Shown here: positions 1 through 6,567 of the stretch, piece by piece
How positions within the stretch are numbered: position 1 is the first letter of the stretch
Layout: every line of letters begins with the position of its first letter
NCBI GenBank assembly: GCA_946623365.1
Contig: CAMORE010000084.1
Span: forward strand, 1 to 9,170
Source: an uncultured Acinetobacter sp.
GTDB taxonomy: Bacteria; Cyanobacteriota; Vampirovibrionia; Gastranaerophilales; Gastranaerophilaceae
Direction of reading: 5' to 3'
DNA length: 9,170 bases
Translations under genes and position numbers: made by a program
The notes under the pieces: model-generated
What the model was told of the DNA's origin: nothing
The model's database searches: none
The model's input: only the letters and a program-made list of their open reading frames with translations

Positions 1-147
1 TTAGTTTCTTGGTTTATTAGCAGATGTTCTTTTAATGTATTTGACGGTATTAATTATCACTGGGAATATACATTTATTATAGGTGCAATTTGCTTAATAT
101 GTGCTTCGATTATTGCATCAAAAGTTAAAGATAAAGTATCGGCATAA
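1..147 (+). CDS. C-terminal end of a probable multi-spanning membrane transporter (partial, 5' end outside window)
   Basis: An open frame runs from the first base to a TAA stop at 145-147, giving the last 48 residues of a protein that starts outside the window. The fragment contains a hydrophobic segment of about 18 residues (around residues 24-41, with Phe-Ile-Ile-Gly-Ala-Ile-Cys) followed by a short lysine-rich tail ending Lys-Val-Lys-Asp-Lys. A final transmembrane helix with a basic cytoplasmic tail is the usual ending of a major facilitator or similar secondary transporter. The family assignment is an inference from so short a piece; that it is a real membrane-protein end is more secure. 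Its stop is three bases before the start of the radical SAM gene at 151, so the two are almost certainly cotranscribed, and the transporter might move a substrate or product of that enzyme. Confidence 0.6.
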   Translation, partial: LVSWFISRCSFNVFDGINYHWEYTFIIGAICLICASIIASKVKDKVSA

Positions 148-150
148 TAT

Positions 151-1572
151 ATGGAAGATAACATTAATAAAAATATCAGGGGAAATGTTTTTTTAATTTA
201 TCCTCCGTCTCCGATTATAAACAGAGAAGACAGATGTCAACAGCCGATAATTAATTCGGTTGTGGCTTCACCTCTTCCTCCGACTGATTTATTATATCTG
301 GCAGCAATAGCGGAAGAATCCGGTTATCACGCAAAAGTTAAAGATTATAGTTTTGGCGGAGATTTCCTTGACGATTTAATGGAATATGCTCCTGATTTTT
401 TGGTTGCAAATGTTGCTATGCCAACTTACAAATCAGATATGGAAATTTTGCTTCGAGCAAAAGAGTTATTACCTTCTGTAAAAATAATTGTAAAAGGTGC
501 CCCCTTTTTAACCTATAATACTAATGTTACTTATGAAAACCCTTTTATTAGTTATGTAATTGTAGGAGAGGCGGAATATACATTTAAAGACATATTAAAT
601 GGTGTTCCTGATAATGAGATATTAGGTATTTGTTATACGGATGAAAATATGCAGGCAGCAAAAAATGAGCTTCGTCCGTTTATTGAAGAGCTTGATAATT
701 TACCTTTTCCGGCAAGACATTTAATCAATAACTCCTTATACACTTGTTCTTATAACGGCAAAGTTCAAGCTGTGATAAAAGTTTCAAGAGGTTGCCCATA
801 TAATTGTTTTTTCTGTCTTGCGACCCCGATATCAGGGATGAAGGTTCGCAAACGTTCTCCTGAAAATATAATTAAAGAGATAAAAGAATGTGTAGAAAAA
901 TATGACATTACAAATTTTATTTTTTGGTCTGATATTTTTAATATTGATAAAGATTGGACTATTAATTTATGCAAACAAATAATTGATACAGGGCTAAAAA
1001 TCACCTGGTCATCGAATATTAAAGTAAATACAATAGATGATGACGCAGCATTCTGGATGTATAAAGCGGGGTGCAGGCTGTGCAGTATTGGTGTCGAAAG
1101 CGGTTCTCAAATGATTTTAGATAATATCGGAAAAAGAATTACACTTGATGAAATAATAAATACTGTAAAAATCTTAAAAAAACATAAAATTAAAATTCAC
1201 AATTGCTTTGTTATCGGCCTGCCTTGGGAAACAGAGGAAACTATAGAGGAAACAATAAGATTTGCGATTGAGTTAGACAGTAGTTTTGTAAGTTTTTATG
1301 TTGCTAACCCGCTTCCCGGAACAAAATTCTTCGCTTATTCTATGATAAACAAACTTATAACAGAAGAATTGGATTATACGAATTCTTATTGTGAACCGAT
1401 TGTTCGTGCTCATAAGCTTTCCAAAGAACGTATATTAGAGTTACGCAAACAAGCAATTAAGAGATATTATTTACGTCCTGAATTTATTTTAAAAACATTT
1501 TTGAATGTCAGAAGTTTGGCTGAATTTAAAAATTATTTTACAGCGATATTGAATCTGATTTTAAAAAAATAA
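151..1572 (+). CDS. B12-binding-domain radical SAM protein (class B-type)
   Basis: The 473-residue protein has the usual length and layout of the cobalamin-binding radical SAM family. Residues about 12-150 resemble the Rossmann-like B12-binding domain (Pro-Pro-Ser-Pro near the start, Pro-Leu-Pro-Pro-Thr-Asp-Leu, and Gly-Glu-Ala-Glu-Tyr-Thr-Phe before residue 150). I see no Asp-x-His-x-x-Gly motif, as is common in this class, so any cobalamin would be bound base-off without a histidine ligand. The radical SAM core begins with Arg-Gly-Cys-Pro and has the cluster cysteines C215, C219 and C222. Downstream landmarks are Gly-Val-Glu-Ser-Gly (314-318), Gly-Leu-Pro-Trp-Glu-Thr (about 355-360) and Leu-Pro-Gly-Thr (388-391). 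Family members perform methylations or other radical steps on lipids, cofactors, antibiotics or RNA; the substrate here cannot be read from the sequence. The ATG lies three bases after the upstream stop with no clear Shine-Dalgarno sequence, which suggests translational coupling to the transporter gene. Confidence 0.88.
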   Translation: MEDNINKNIRGNVFLIYPPSPIINREDRCQQPIINSVVASPLPPTDLLYLAAIAEESGYHAKVKDYSFGGDFLDDLMEYAPDFLVANVAMPTYKSDMEILLRAKELLPSVKIIVKGAPFLTYNTNVTYENPFISYVIVGEAEYTFKDILNGVPDNEILGICYTDENMQAAKNELRPFIEELDNLPFPARHLINNSLYTCSYNGKVQAVIKVSRGCPYNCFFCLATPISGMKVRKRSPENIIKEIKECVEKYDITNFIFWSDIFNIDKDWTINLCKQIIDTGLKITWSSNIKVNTIDDDAAFWMYKAGCRLCSIGVESGSQMILDNIGKRITLDEIINTVKILKKHKIKIHNCFVIGLPWETEETIEETIRFAIELDSSFVSFYVANPLPGTKFFAYSMINKLITEELDYTNSYCEPIVRAHKLSKERILELRKQAIKRYYLRPEFILKTFLNVRSLAEFKNYFTAILNLILKK

Positions 1573-1687
1573 TTATTAAAATAACTTTGCCCTGTTGACT
1601 ATATTTTATTTACCTTACTTGATGATTTATTTTTTAAAAAATTGAATTATGATAGGCGTGTTAATAAAAGTGCAAATCAATATATTA

Positions 1688-1695
1688 AAGGAGAG
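1688..1695 (+). promoter_or_regulatory. Strong Shine-Dalgarno site of the small radical SAM gene
   Basis: AAGGAGAG lies seven bases before the ATG at 1703, a near-ideal spacing and match, and it fixes that start. It contrasts with the radical SAM gene at 151, which has no visible ribosome binding site. The 130-base gap before it (1573-1702) holds no hairpin terminator and no convincing -35/-10 pair, so whether this gene has its own promoter is open. Confidence 0.8.
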
Positions 1696-1702
1696 AGATT
1701 AG

Positions 1703-2563
1703 ATGAGTTTATGTATGGCACCTTCGTATCAGTTATGCGCATTAAACAATTTATTTATAGAACTAACCGCAAAGAATTGTAACCAACGCTGCAGCGGATG
1801 TTATATTGATTTTCCTATTTCTAAAAAAATAAAAGACTATATATCATTAGATACTATAAAAGAAGCTATAAATGATACTAAAGATGAAAATATTCATTGT
1901 ATATATTTAACGGGCGGTGAGCCTATGACTCATCCTGATTTTAACGCTATACTACGATTATGTCTTAAAAGAAGTAATGTTTGTATATGTACGAATGCCA
2001 GTTTTTTAAATGAAAAAAAAATAAGATTTTTAAAAAAAGTAGAGGATGAGGGTCTTGTTCAAAATGAATTAAATGATGAAAAGTTGAAAGGACAAAACCA
2101 AATTTTTTTCAGACTCTCAGTTGCACATTTTTTGGAACAGGAAAGTGATAAAATTAAATACAGAGGGCATTTTCGACAGACTATATCAGCTCTAAAAATT
2201 TTATCAAGATATAATTTTACATCTGTTTTAGCAGTTCAAAATTTTTATAAATTAAGTGATGTTGTTATTAAAGAAAATTTAATGAATTTGCTTGCTCAGA
2301 ATGAAATTACAAATACTGATGTCCAAATAAATGTATCATATCCGGACTGTTCTGACAGCACTGTAGTAAAGTCAGAAAAAACTGATTGTATGTATGGCAG
2401 AGTTCTCACAAAAAATGGTGTATATTCTTGTCCGTTCCTGTCAAACGACTACAGAGGAAGAATGGGAGTATCTTTTAAAGATTATTCAAAAAATATTACT
2501 GCCGAAACAGATTTTTGCTCTACATGTTCAATAAATAATAATTTTATGTTTGCAATAGGATAA
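1703..2563 (+). CDS. Small radical SAM enzyme with C-terminal auxiliary cysteine cluster (SPASM/Twitch-like)
   Basis: The 286-residue protein starts the radical SAM core almost at once: cluster cysteines C26, C30 and C33 (Cys-Asn-Gln-Arg-Cys-Ser-Gly-Cys-Tyr), followed by the SAM-binding Leu-Thr-Gly-Gly-Glu-Pro at 69-74 and His-Pro-Asp-Phe just after it. The C-terminal 70 residues carry five further cysteines: C216, C229, C243 (in Gly-Val-Tyr-Ser-Cys-Pro), C272 and C275 (Cys-Ser-Thr-Cys). Four of them could hold one auxiliary iron-sulfur cluster, as in SPASM or Twitch domains of peptide- and sugar-modifying radical SAM enzymes. The length is short for a full SPASM enzyme (typically 350-450), and the protein ends only 11 residues after C275. 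There is no obvious substrate gene beside it; gaps on both sides have no credible precursor peptide. It may or may not share a pathway with the B12-type enzyme upstream. Family call firm, function unknown. Confidence 0.87.
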   Translation: MSLCMAPSYQLCALNNLFIELTAKNCNQRCSGCYIDFPISKKIKDYISLDTIKEAINDTKDENIHCIYLTGGEPMTHPDFNAILRLCLKRSNVCICTNASFLNEKKIRFLKKVEDEGLVQNELNDEKLKGQNQIFFRLSVAHFLEQESDKIKYRGHFRQTISALKILSRYNFTSVLAVQNFYKLSDVVIKENLMNLLAQNEITNTDVQINVSYPDCSDSTVVKSEKTDCMYGRVLTKNGVYSCPFLSNDYRGRMGVSFKDYSKNITAETDFCSTCSINNNFMFAIG

Positions 2564-2682
2564 TTGTTAAAAATACAATAATTAATTGTTATATAAACCT
2601 TATATGTCAATAATTTAAGACAAAATTGCTTAAAATATAGTTAACATTTGTAACATTATTCGGTTGAATTAATACTAAAGAG

Positions 2683-2711
2683 TTACTTTTTTTTTAGAAT
2701 CATGGTATAAA
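2683..2711 (+). promoter_or_regulatory. Probable sigma70-type promoter of the GH57 gene (extended -10)
   Basis: TATAAA at 2706-2711 is preceded by TG at 2703-2704, forming an extended -10 element. A poor -35 match (TTACTT, 2683-2688) lies at the ideal 17-base spacing, and a run of nine T lies between. The rest of the 218-base gap (2564-2781) is AT-rich, with only short imperfect inverted repeats such as GTTA...TAAC at 2640-2654. The predicted leader is about 65 bases and ends in a GGAGG ribosome binding site at 2772-2776, five bases before the ATG. The call rests on consensus matching only. Confidence 0.42.
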
Positions 2712-2781
2712 TAATAATGTAAAAATATATATTGAATACTAAAAAGAGATTAAAAATACGAAAAAATGAACGGAGGCAAGA

Positions 2782-4500
2782 ATGTCAGTAGGACAATTTG
2801 TATTTATGTTACACAGCCATCTTCCATACTATAGAAAGGCAGGTATGTGGCCATTCGGAGAAGAAAATCTCTATGAATGTATGGCAGAAACATACGTGCC
2901 GCTTCTAAATGCAATATCAGAATTGTATGAAGAAGGTATAAAAGCAAAATTAACTGTCGGTATTACTCCAATACTTGCAGAACAATTAAATGACGAACAT
3001 TTACAGAATGGTTTCGTAAAATACATAGATGCACAAATAACTGCTGTTTCAAAAGATTTGGAAAGATATCCGGATCCAAATGTTGCTCATTCTCAACACT
3101 TAAAGTATTTAGCAAAATATTACTTTGATTTATGGAATAAATTAAGAGATGATTTTGTAAATAAATATGAAAAAAATCTTATAAAATATTTTAGAAAGTA
3201 TCAGGATTTAGGCTGCATAGAGATTACAACATCAGGTGCAACACATGGATTTTCGCCATTGCTTGCTACAGATAGTAACTTGAATGCTCAATTTAAAATA
3301 GGTCAAGATACCACAGAAAGATTATTCGGTAAGAAAGCAATGGGTGCTTGGCTTCCTGAGTGTGCATACAGACAAGGATATGAATATGTAGGCAAGGATG
3401 GCAAAAAACATTGGCGCCCGGCGATAGAAGTTACTTTACAAAATAATGATATTCATTACTTCTTCACTGAATCTCATGTAATTGAAGGAGGTAACTCAAT
3501 CGGTAACAGACGTGTTATAGGTGTTTATGGTAATATTGAGTATATACCGCTACCTGAAAGACCTGCAACAGGATATGACACATATTCTGCATATTGGCTG
3601 CCTGATGCGCAAGTAGCTGTAATGGGCAGAAATGACAGAGCCGGCTATCAAGTATGGTCAGCTGCCGACGGATACCCCGGAGACGGATGCTTTAGAGAAT
3701 TCCATAAACGTGATGATAAATCAGGTATGCACTATTGGAGAATTACTTCTCCAACGACTGATTTGGGTGACAAAATGTTATATGATCCTGTTTTGGCATT
3801 TAATAAAATAAATGAGAACTCTGATCACTACACAACGTTAATTTATCACTTGTTAAATGATTATAAAAAAGCAACCGGAAAAGAAGGTTTGGTAATGGTA
3901 TCATTTGATACTGAGTTATTCGGACACTGGTGGTTTGAAGGTGTTGAATTTATTAAACAGGTTATTAAAAAGTTCAATACTTACTTACCGGAAGTTGAGA
4001 TTATGACAGCAGGTGAATATATAACAAAATATCCTCCAAAGGAAGCTATTCAGATTCCTGAGTCATCTTGGGGGCAAGGCGGTCATTTCTATGTATGGCA
4101 AAATCATTTAACTGAATGGATGTGGCCAATTATTCACTCTTGTGAAAAACGTATGTGTCAAATTGTTGATGCACACGCTGAGATTCCTGAAGATAAATTA
4201 CTTCACAGAGCATTAAATCAACTTGCGAGAGAAAACTTATTGCTTCAATCCTCTGACTGGCCGTTCTTAATTACAACATGGCAAGCTAAAGATTATGCAA
4301 CTGACAGATTCAATGAACATGTTGACAGATTTAGTTTTATTGCTGATATGATTGAAAGCGGTAATATTGATGATGCTAAACTGAAAGAAATAGAAAGTAT
4401 TGATAATTGTTTCCCTGTAATTGATTACAGAGTTTATCAATCAATAACTGAAGGTGTAATACCTCAACAAGAAAAGAAGTTGGCACCGTTATATACATAA
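2782..4500 (+). CDS. GH57 family 1,4-alpha-glucan branching enzyme
   Basis: This 572-residue protein matches the family GH57 branching-enzyme type (the archaeal TK1436 and Thermus enzymes) in length and motif order. It would cut an alpha-1,4-glucan chain and rejoin it through an alpha-1,6 bond, making branches in cytoplasmic glycogen. The five conserved regions are visible: His-Ser-His-Leu-Pro (H11, H13); Gly-Ala-Thr-His-Gly-Phe with H155; Trp-Leu-Pro-Glu-Cys-Ala-Tyr with the nucleophile E193; Ser-Phe-Asp-Thr-Glu-Leu-Phe-Gly-His with the acid/base D376; and Ser-Ser-Asp-Trp-Pro-Phe near D492-W493. The tryptophan-rich stretch at 439-448 (W439, W446, W448) matches the C-terminal helical domain that shapes the acceptor site in true branching enzymes. 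There is no signal peptide. No other glycogen gene is nearby. The gene is closed by the bidirectional terminator just downstream. Some GH57 relatives are mainly amylases or glucanotransferases, so the exact activity is inferred; the family is secure. Confidence 0.93.
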   Translation: MSVGQFVFMLHSHLPYYRKAGMWPFGEENLYECMAETYVPLLNAISELYEEGIKAKLTVGITPILAEQLNDEHLQNGFVKYIDAQITAVSKDLERYPDPNVAHSQHLKYLAKYYFDLWNKLRDDFVNKYEKNLIKYFRKYQDLGCIEITTSGATHGFSPLLATDSNLNAQFKIGQDTTERLFGKKAMGAWLPECAYRQGYEYVGKDGKKHWRPAIEVTLQNNDIHYFFTESHVIEGGNSIGNRRVIGVYGNIEYIPLPERPATGYDTYSAYWLPDAQVAVMGRNDRAGYQVWSAADGYPGDGCFREFHKRDDKSGMHYWRITSPTTDLGDKMLYDPVLAFNKINENSDHYTTLIYHLLNDYKKATGKEGLVMVSFDTELFGHWWFEGVEFIKQVIKKFNTYLPEVEIMTAGEYITKYPPKEAIQIPESSWGQGGHFYVWQNHLTEWMWPIIHSCEKRMCQIVDAHAEIPEDKLLHRALNQLARENLLLQSSDWPFLITTWQAKDYATDRFNEHVDRFSFIADMIESGNIDDAKLKEIESIDNCFPVIDYRVYQSITEGVIPQQEKKLAPLYT

Positions 4501-4512
4501 AATTAAATAAAT

Positions 4513-4550
4513 AAAAAAGCGTTTTTTGCATTTGCAAAAAACGCTTTTTT
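4513..4550. terminator. Bidirectional intrinsic terminator between convergent genes
   Basis: A perfect 17-base-pair stem (4513-4529 with 4534-4550) encloses the loop ATTT. The core GCG...CGC is flanked by A/T runs, so each strand ends in a run of six or seven U. It therefore terminates both the GH57 transcript from the left and the minus-strand nucleotidase unit from the right. The stop codon of the minus-strand 122-residue gene (4550-4552) overlaps the last base of the stem. Confidence 0.93.
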
Positions 4551-4918
4551 TATATTTCATACATTTCGTTTCTGCGCATTCTATAGTTGAAATCATTGCG
4601 TTTTAGTTTTAATAAGCTATCTATAATGCCTTTTGTGCTGTTTCTTTTTGTTATATAAATTCCTCTTCCTGTGTCTGCATTATCCTTTATTGCTATCAGT
4701 GCATACTCGTTTCCCCAACCGATAGGTTTTTGGGTTAGATTAATTGTATAATTGTCATATCCGAATCGCTCTATTTCTGTTAATTTTTTATTTAATTTAT
4801 AATTGTTTTTTATACGATTTTTTCCATAATTAATATAATCTCTTGCAAATTTTTCCAGTTTAGGAGAAATTTTTGCTTGAAATGTCGGTTCTTTATAAAG
4901 ATTCAAATTTGTTTTCAT
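4550..4918 (-). CDS. Hypothetical 122-residue basic protein with N-terminal Phe-Gln-Ala-Lys motif
   Basis: I do not recognise a family. The protein is lysine-, asparagine- and arginine-rich, with no signal peptide, membrane segment or cysteine. Its N terminus has Pro-Thr-Phe-Gln-Ala-Lys at 11-16, similar to the Phe-Lys-Gly/Ala motif near the start of the two neighbouring nucleotidases. Residues about 65-105 look like a small beta-rich core (Ile-Gly-Trp-Gly-Asn-Glu-Tyr, then Gly-Arg-Gly-Ile-Tyr-Ile-Thr), followed by a helical basic tail. The ATG is eight bases after the stop of the upstream nucleotidase gene, and its Shine-Dalgarno sequence overlaps that stop, so it is probably translated by coupling. 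Good ribosome binding site, coupling and the terminator placed right at its stop argue that it is a real gene. It is last in the ruvA-nucleotidase unit. Function unknown. Confidence 0.75.
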   Translation of the reverse strand: MKTNLNLYKEPTFQAKISPKLEKFARDYINYGKNRIKNNYKLNKKLTEIERFGYDNYTINLTQKPIGWGNEYALIAIKDNADTGRGIYITKRNSTKGIIDSLLKLKRNDFNYRMRRNEMYEI

Positions 4919-4920
4919 AC

Positions 4921-4928
4921 TTACCTCT
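4921..4928 (-). promoter_or_regulatory. Shine-Dalgarno site overlapping the upstream stop codon (coupling site)
   Basis: On the minus strand AGAGGTAA spans 4928 to 4921, and its first bases lie inside the TAG stop (4927-4929) of the nucleotidase gene. It sits within a few bases of the ATG at 4918. Ribosomes ending the nucleotidase would be placed to start the small protein. Confidence 0.7.
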
Positions 4929-6528
4929 ATTCATTATCATATTTTATTCTTCCTATTTGATTTATTTTAATTGGCTTATTTAGATGTTTAATATATTCAC
5001 AGGTTAAATAAGCTTTATTAAAAGGATATTCAATGCATTCATCCTTTTGTGCAAGTACTCCGAATTCTTTTCCCCATGTCATTATGAAAGAATCGGCAAC
5101 TACTTTATATTTTTTATTCTCATCAGGAGAATCAATATTTATATTATGCTGTTTGCCATCATTACCGATAAAATTCATCTCTTTTAAAGTTTTATTTTTT
5201 ATATCAATAGTGTAATTTAAACCGGAAACCGCTAATAACCCCGGTTTATTACCCGGAGTTGCATAACTCTTTTCAATAGCTGTTTTAAAAGCATTAACCA
5301 GTGTTTTTTCTGATACTTCAGCAACTGATATATTGTCTGCAAATGGTGCAATCTCTTTTATATCACTTGAATCAATATTTCCTTTTTTAAAATAATTTCT
5401 TGTACCTGCATTATTCCAAATAGCTATGTCTGCATCCATTTCATATTTCATTGCATCACACATAAAGTTAGCGTGCGGATTTTCTTCCAAAAGTGAGGTT
5501 GGTGCAGGTGGCGCGTATTCTATGTGACCTACTTGTTCAGGGGTTCCCAAAATTTTGTTAAAAATTTGCTGGTGAACCAGATTCCTATGGAATAGGCTTG
5601 TATCTGCTAAGTTGTTTTGCGCTTTAGTTATAACACCGCTTTTATCAAATGTTATGTTGAGCTCTCCAAAGTGTCTGCCGTCTTTCCCTGCTTCAGTAAT
5701 AATAACAGGTTCACCCGATTTGGAATATATAAGATTATCTCCTTCTGTAATACCTTCAATTAGTTCATGAGTATGCCCGCCAATCACTACATCAATACCA
5801 TCAGTTTTTTCAATAACTTTTTTATCTATTTCAATTCCTAAGTGTGATAATAAAATTATTTTATTGATACCTTGTTTTTTTAGTTCATCAATTTCATTTT
5901 GTACAAGTTGAATAGTTGTATCTAAATCTTTTGCGTTGCAATCTTTATGGTAGTCAGGGTGTGTTGCCCTCTCTGTTAAATCGATTGGTGTAACACCGAT
6001 TAATCCGATTTTTTCACCTTTAACATTTACTACAATAGAGGGTTTTATAAATTCTTTTAACTCAGATTTATTATAATTTTTTATATCATTATCATCTTGG
6101 CTTACAAGAGGTTTCTGTTCAATATTTGCAGCGAGAATTTGTCCATCAAATTTTGTTGCAGTTTCTTTTAAGTCGCCTTGTTTTGTATCCATCTCATGAT
6201 TGCCAAGAGCAGTAGCTTTTACTCTTGCTAAATTTAAGAATTTTGCAGTTGCATCGTGCACAGGTCTGTTTTTCTCATCACCAATATCGTTATCACCGCC
6301 TGATAAAATAATATCTCCTTTGATTCCGGATAAAATTCTCATCATATTATTTGTTTGTCCGTGCAGGTCGTTAACATAGCCTATTTTAATTTCAAAGGTG
6401 TCATTTGTTGGAGATTTTTCAAGTTTATTTGCAGGTATACGATTTTCTTCTCCTTTAAAATTCGGGGATGATATTTTAAATATACCTTTATTATAAGTGA
6501 ATTTATTTGTATCAATTGTAATATTCAT
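4927..6528 (-). CDS. 5'-nucleotidase/UshA-family metallophosphoesterase, downstream paralogue, no signal peptide
   Basis: The 533-residue protein has the two-domain layout of bacterial 5'-nucleotidases/UDP-sugar hydrolases, which remove phosphate from nucleotides or cleave nucleotide sugars using two metal ions. The N-terminal metallophosphoesterase domain (about 46-300) keeps every metal motif: D54 and H56 (Asp-Leu-His), D79, N110-H111 (Gly-Asn-His-Glu), H229 (Ser-His-Leu-Gly), and H252 with H254 (Gly-Gly-His-Thr-His). The C-terminal nucleotide-binding domain (about 345-525) has Asn-Asn-Ala-Gly-Thr-Arg-Asn-Tyr-Phe and Ala-Val-Ser-Gly-Leu, but the usual Gly-Gly-Asp-Gly-Tyr loop reads Trp-Gly-Lys-Glu-Phe. 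The family is normally periplasmic or wall-anchored, yet the first 45 residues are polar with no hydrophobic stretch. The next in-frame stop upstream is 14 codons away with no ATG, GTG or TTG between, so the start is fixed. An Asn-Phe-Lys-Gly motif is at 23-26. By eye, over half of its residues match the paralogue directly upstream. Exact substrate unknown. Confidence 0.9.
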   Translation of the reverse strand: MNITIDTNKFTYNKGIFKISSPNFKGEENRIPANKLEKSPTNDTFEIKIGYVNDLHGQTNNMMRILSGIKGDIILSGGDNDIGDEKNRPVHDATAKFLNLARVKATALGNHEMDTKQGDLKETATKFDGQILAANIEQKPLVSQDDNDIKNYNKSELKEFIKPSIVVNVKGEKIGLIGVTPIDLTERATHPDYHKDCNAKDLDTTIQLVQNEIDELKKQGINKIILLSHLGIEIDKKVIEKTDGIDVVIGGHTHELIEGITEGDNLIYSKSGEPVIITEAGKDGRHFGELNITFDKSGVITKAQNNLADTSLFHRNLVHQQIFNKILGTPEQVGHIEYAPPAPTSLLEENPHANFMCDAMKYEMDADIAIWNNAGTRNYFKKGNIDSSDIKEIAPFADNISVAEVSEKTLVNAFKTAIEKSYATPGNKPGLLAVSGLNYTIDIKNKTLKEMNFIGNDGKQHNINIDSPDENKKYKVVADSFIMTWGKEFGVLAQKDECIEYPFNKAYLTCEYIKHLNKPIKINQIGRIKYDNE

Positions 6529-6567
6529 GTTGTCCTGCTTACTGAAAATAAAAATTGCTAAAATTTC

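Noticed and set aside
765..1004. Open frame on the minus strand inside the B12-type radical SAM gene.
   Set aside because: It lies wholly antisense to a strongly conserved domain, including the cluster cysteines, and has no recognisable protein features.
1649..1702. A 17-codon reading frame (MIGVLIKVQINILKERD) ending in TAG directly before the ATG of the small radical SAM gene, considered as a leader or modified peptide.
   Set aside because: It has no ribosome binding site, no core-like Cys/Ser/Thr/Gly-rich segment, and covers the downstream gene's own strong Shine-Dalgarno site, so chance is the simplest explanation.
2564..2781. AT-rich gap searched for a precursor peptide gene, riboswitch or terminator after the radical SAM gene.
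   Set aside because: Only frames of a few codons occur on the plus strand and the inverted repeats are short (about 4-5 bp) without a following U run; only the extended -10 promoter is supportable.
5033..5215. Plus-strand open frame of 60 codons inside the downstream nucleotidase.
   Set aside because: It is antisense to the conserved C-terminal domain, with a composition typical of shadow frames in AT-rich DNA.
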